A DNA stretch of 5,687 nt from JBFELO01 sp041552055. Lineage in GTDB: Bacteria; Acidobacteriota; Thermoanaerobaculia; Thermoanaerobaculales; Sulfomarinibacteraceae. The stretch spans positions 1-5,687 of the forward strand of contig JBFELO010000222.1 in the NCBI GenBank assembly GCA_041552055.1, read 5' to 3'. The position numbers and the translations under genes were made by a program. Below are positions 5,630 through 5,687 of this stretch, piece after piece. The notes under the pieces are model-generated. The model made no database searches and was not told the DNA's origin. It saw nothing but the letters and a program-made list of their open reading frames with translations. The number at the start of each line of letters is the position of its first letter. Positions within the stretch are counted from its first letter, which is position 1.

Positions 5630-5687
5630 GTGGAGTGGCAAGGCACTGCCAATAGTAGGTGCGATGGGATCTCTCTCCCCGTCGCGC

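Overview
The window looks like chromosomal housekeeping DNA of a GC-rich diderm (Gram-negative-type) bacterium. Support for this comes from a LolA-family periplasmic lipoprotein carrier, a bacterial-type queuosine tRNA transglycosylase, and the classic tgt-yajC-secD-secF gene order. Codons are strongly G/C-ending and the SecD gene starts with GTG. I cannot name the lineage. An Acidobacteriota-like or deltaproteobacterial-like (Myxococcota and relatives) origin is a guess from gene order and the style of the intergenic repeats, not a demonstrated fact.

Layout from left to right. A small DUF3467-type protein gene lies on the minus strand (33-338). Next comes a divergent, gene-free region (339-623). 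It holds a mosaic of 6-bp repeats arranged as two inverted arms (381-550) and a small hairpin (598-615). From about 624 five genes run on the plus strand with short gaps and no overlaps: lolA (to 1376), tgt (1407-2537), yajC (2559-2849), secD (2852-4417) and secF (4428-5606). Gaps of 30, 21, 2 and 10 nt suggest a single transcription unit. Directly after the secF stop is a perfect 10-bp hairpin (5607-5629), possibly the end of the operon. The last ~35 bases show nothing I can assign.

How the genes fit together. SecD, SecF and YajC form the accessory membrane complex that helps SecYEG move unfolded proteins, including lipoprotein precursors, across the inner membrane. LolA then carries mature lipoproteins across the periplasm. 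Tgt modifies the wobble base of certain tRNAs and is a long-standing genomic neighbour of yajC/secDF without a clear mechanistic link. The DUF3467 gene is divergent and probably a separate unit.

I see no mobile element, CRISPR array, RNA gene or defence system. The two items most worth a second look are (1) the hexamer mosaic between the divergent genes and (2) an insertion of roughly 75-80 residues in the periplasmic part of SecF that reads like a helix-hairpin-helix module of the ComEA/GspK type.
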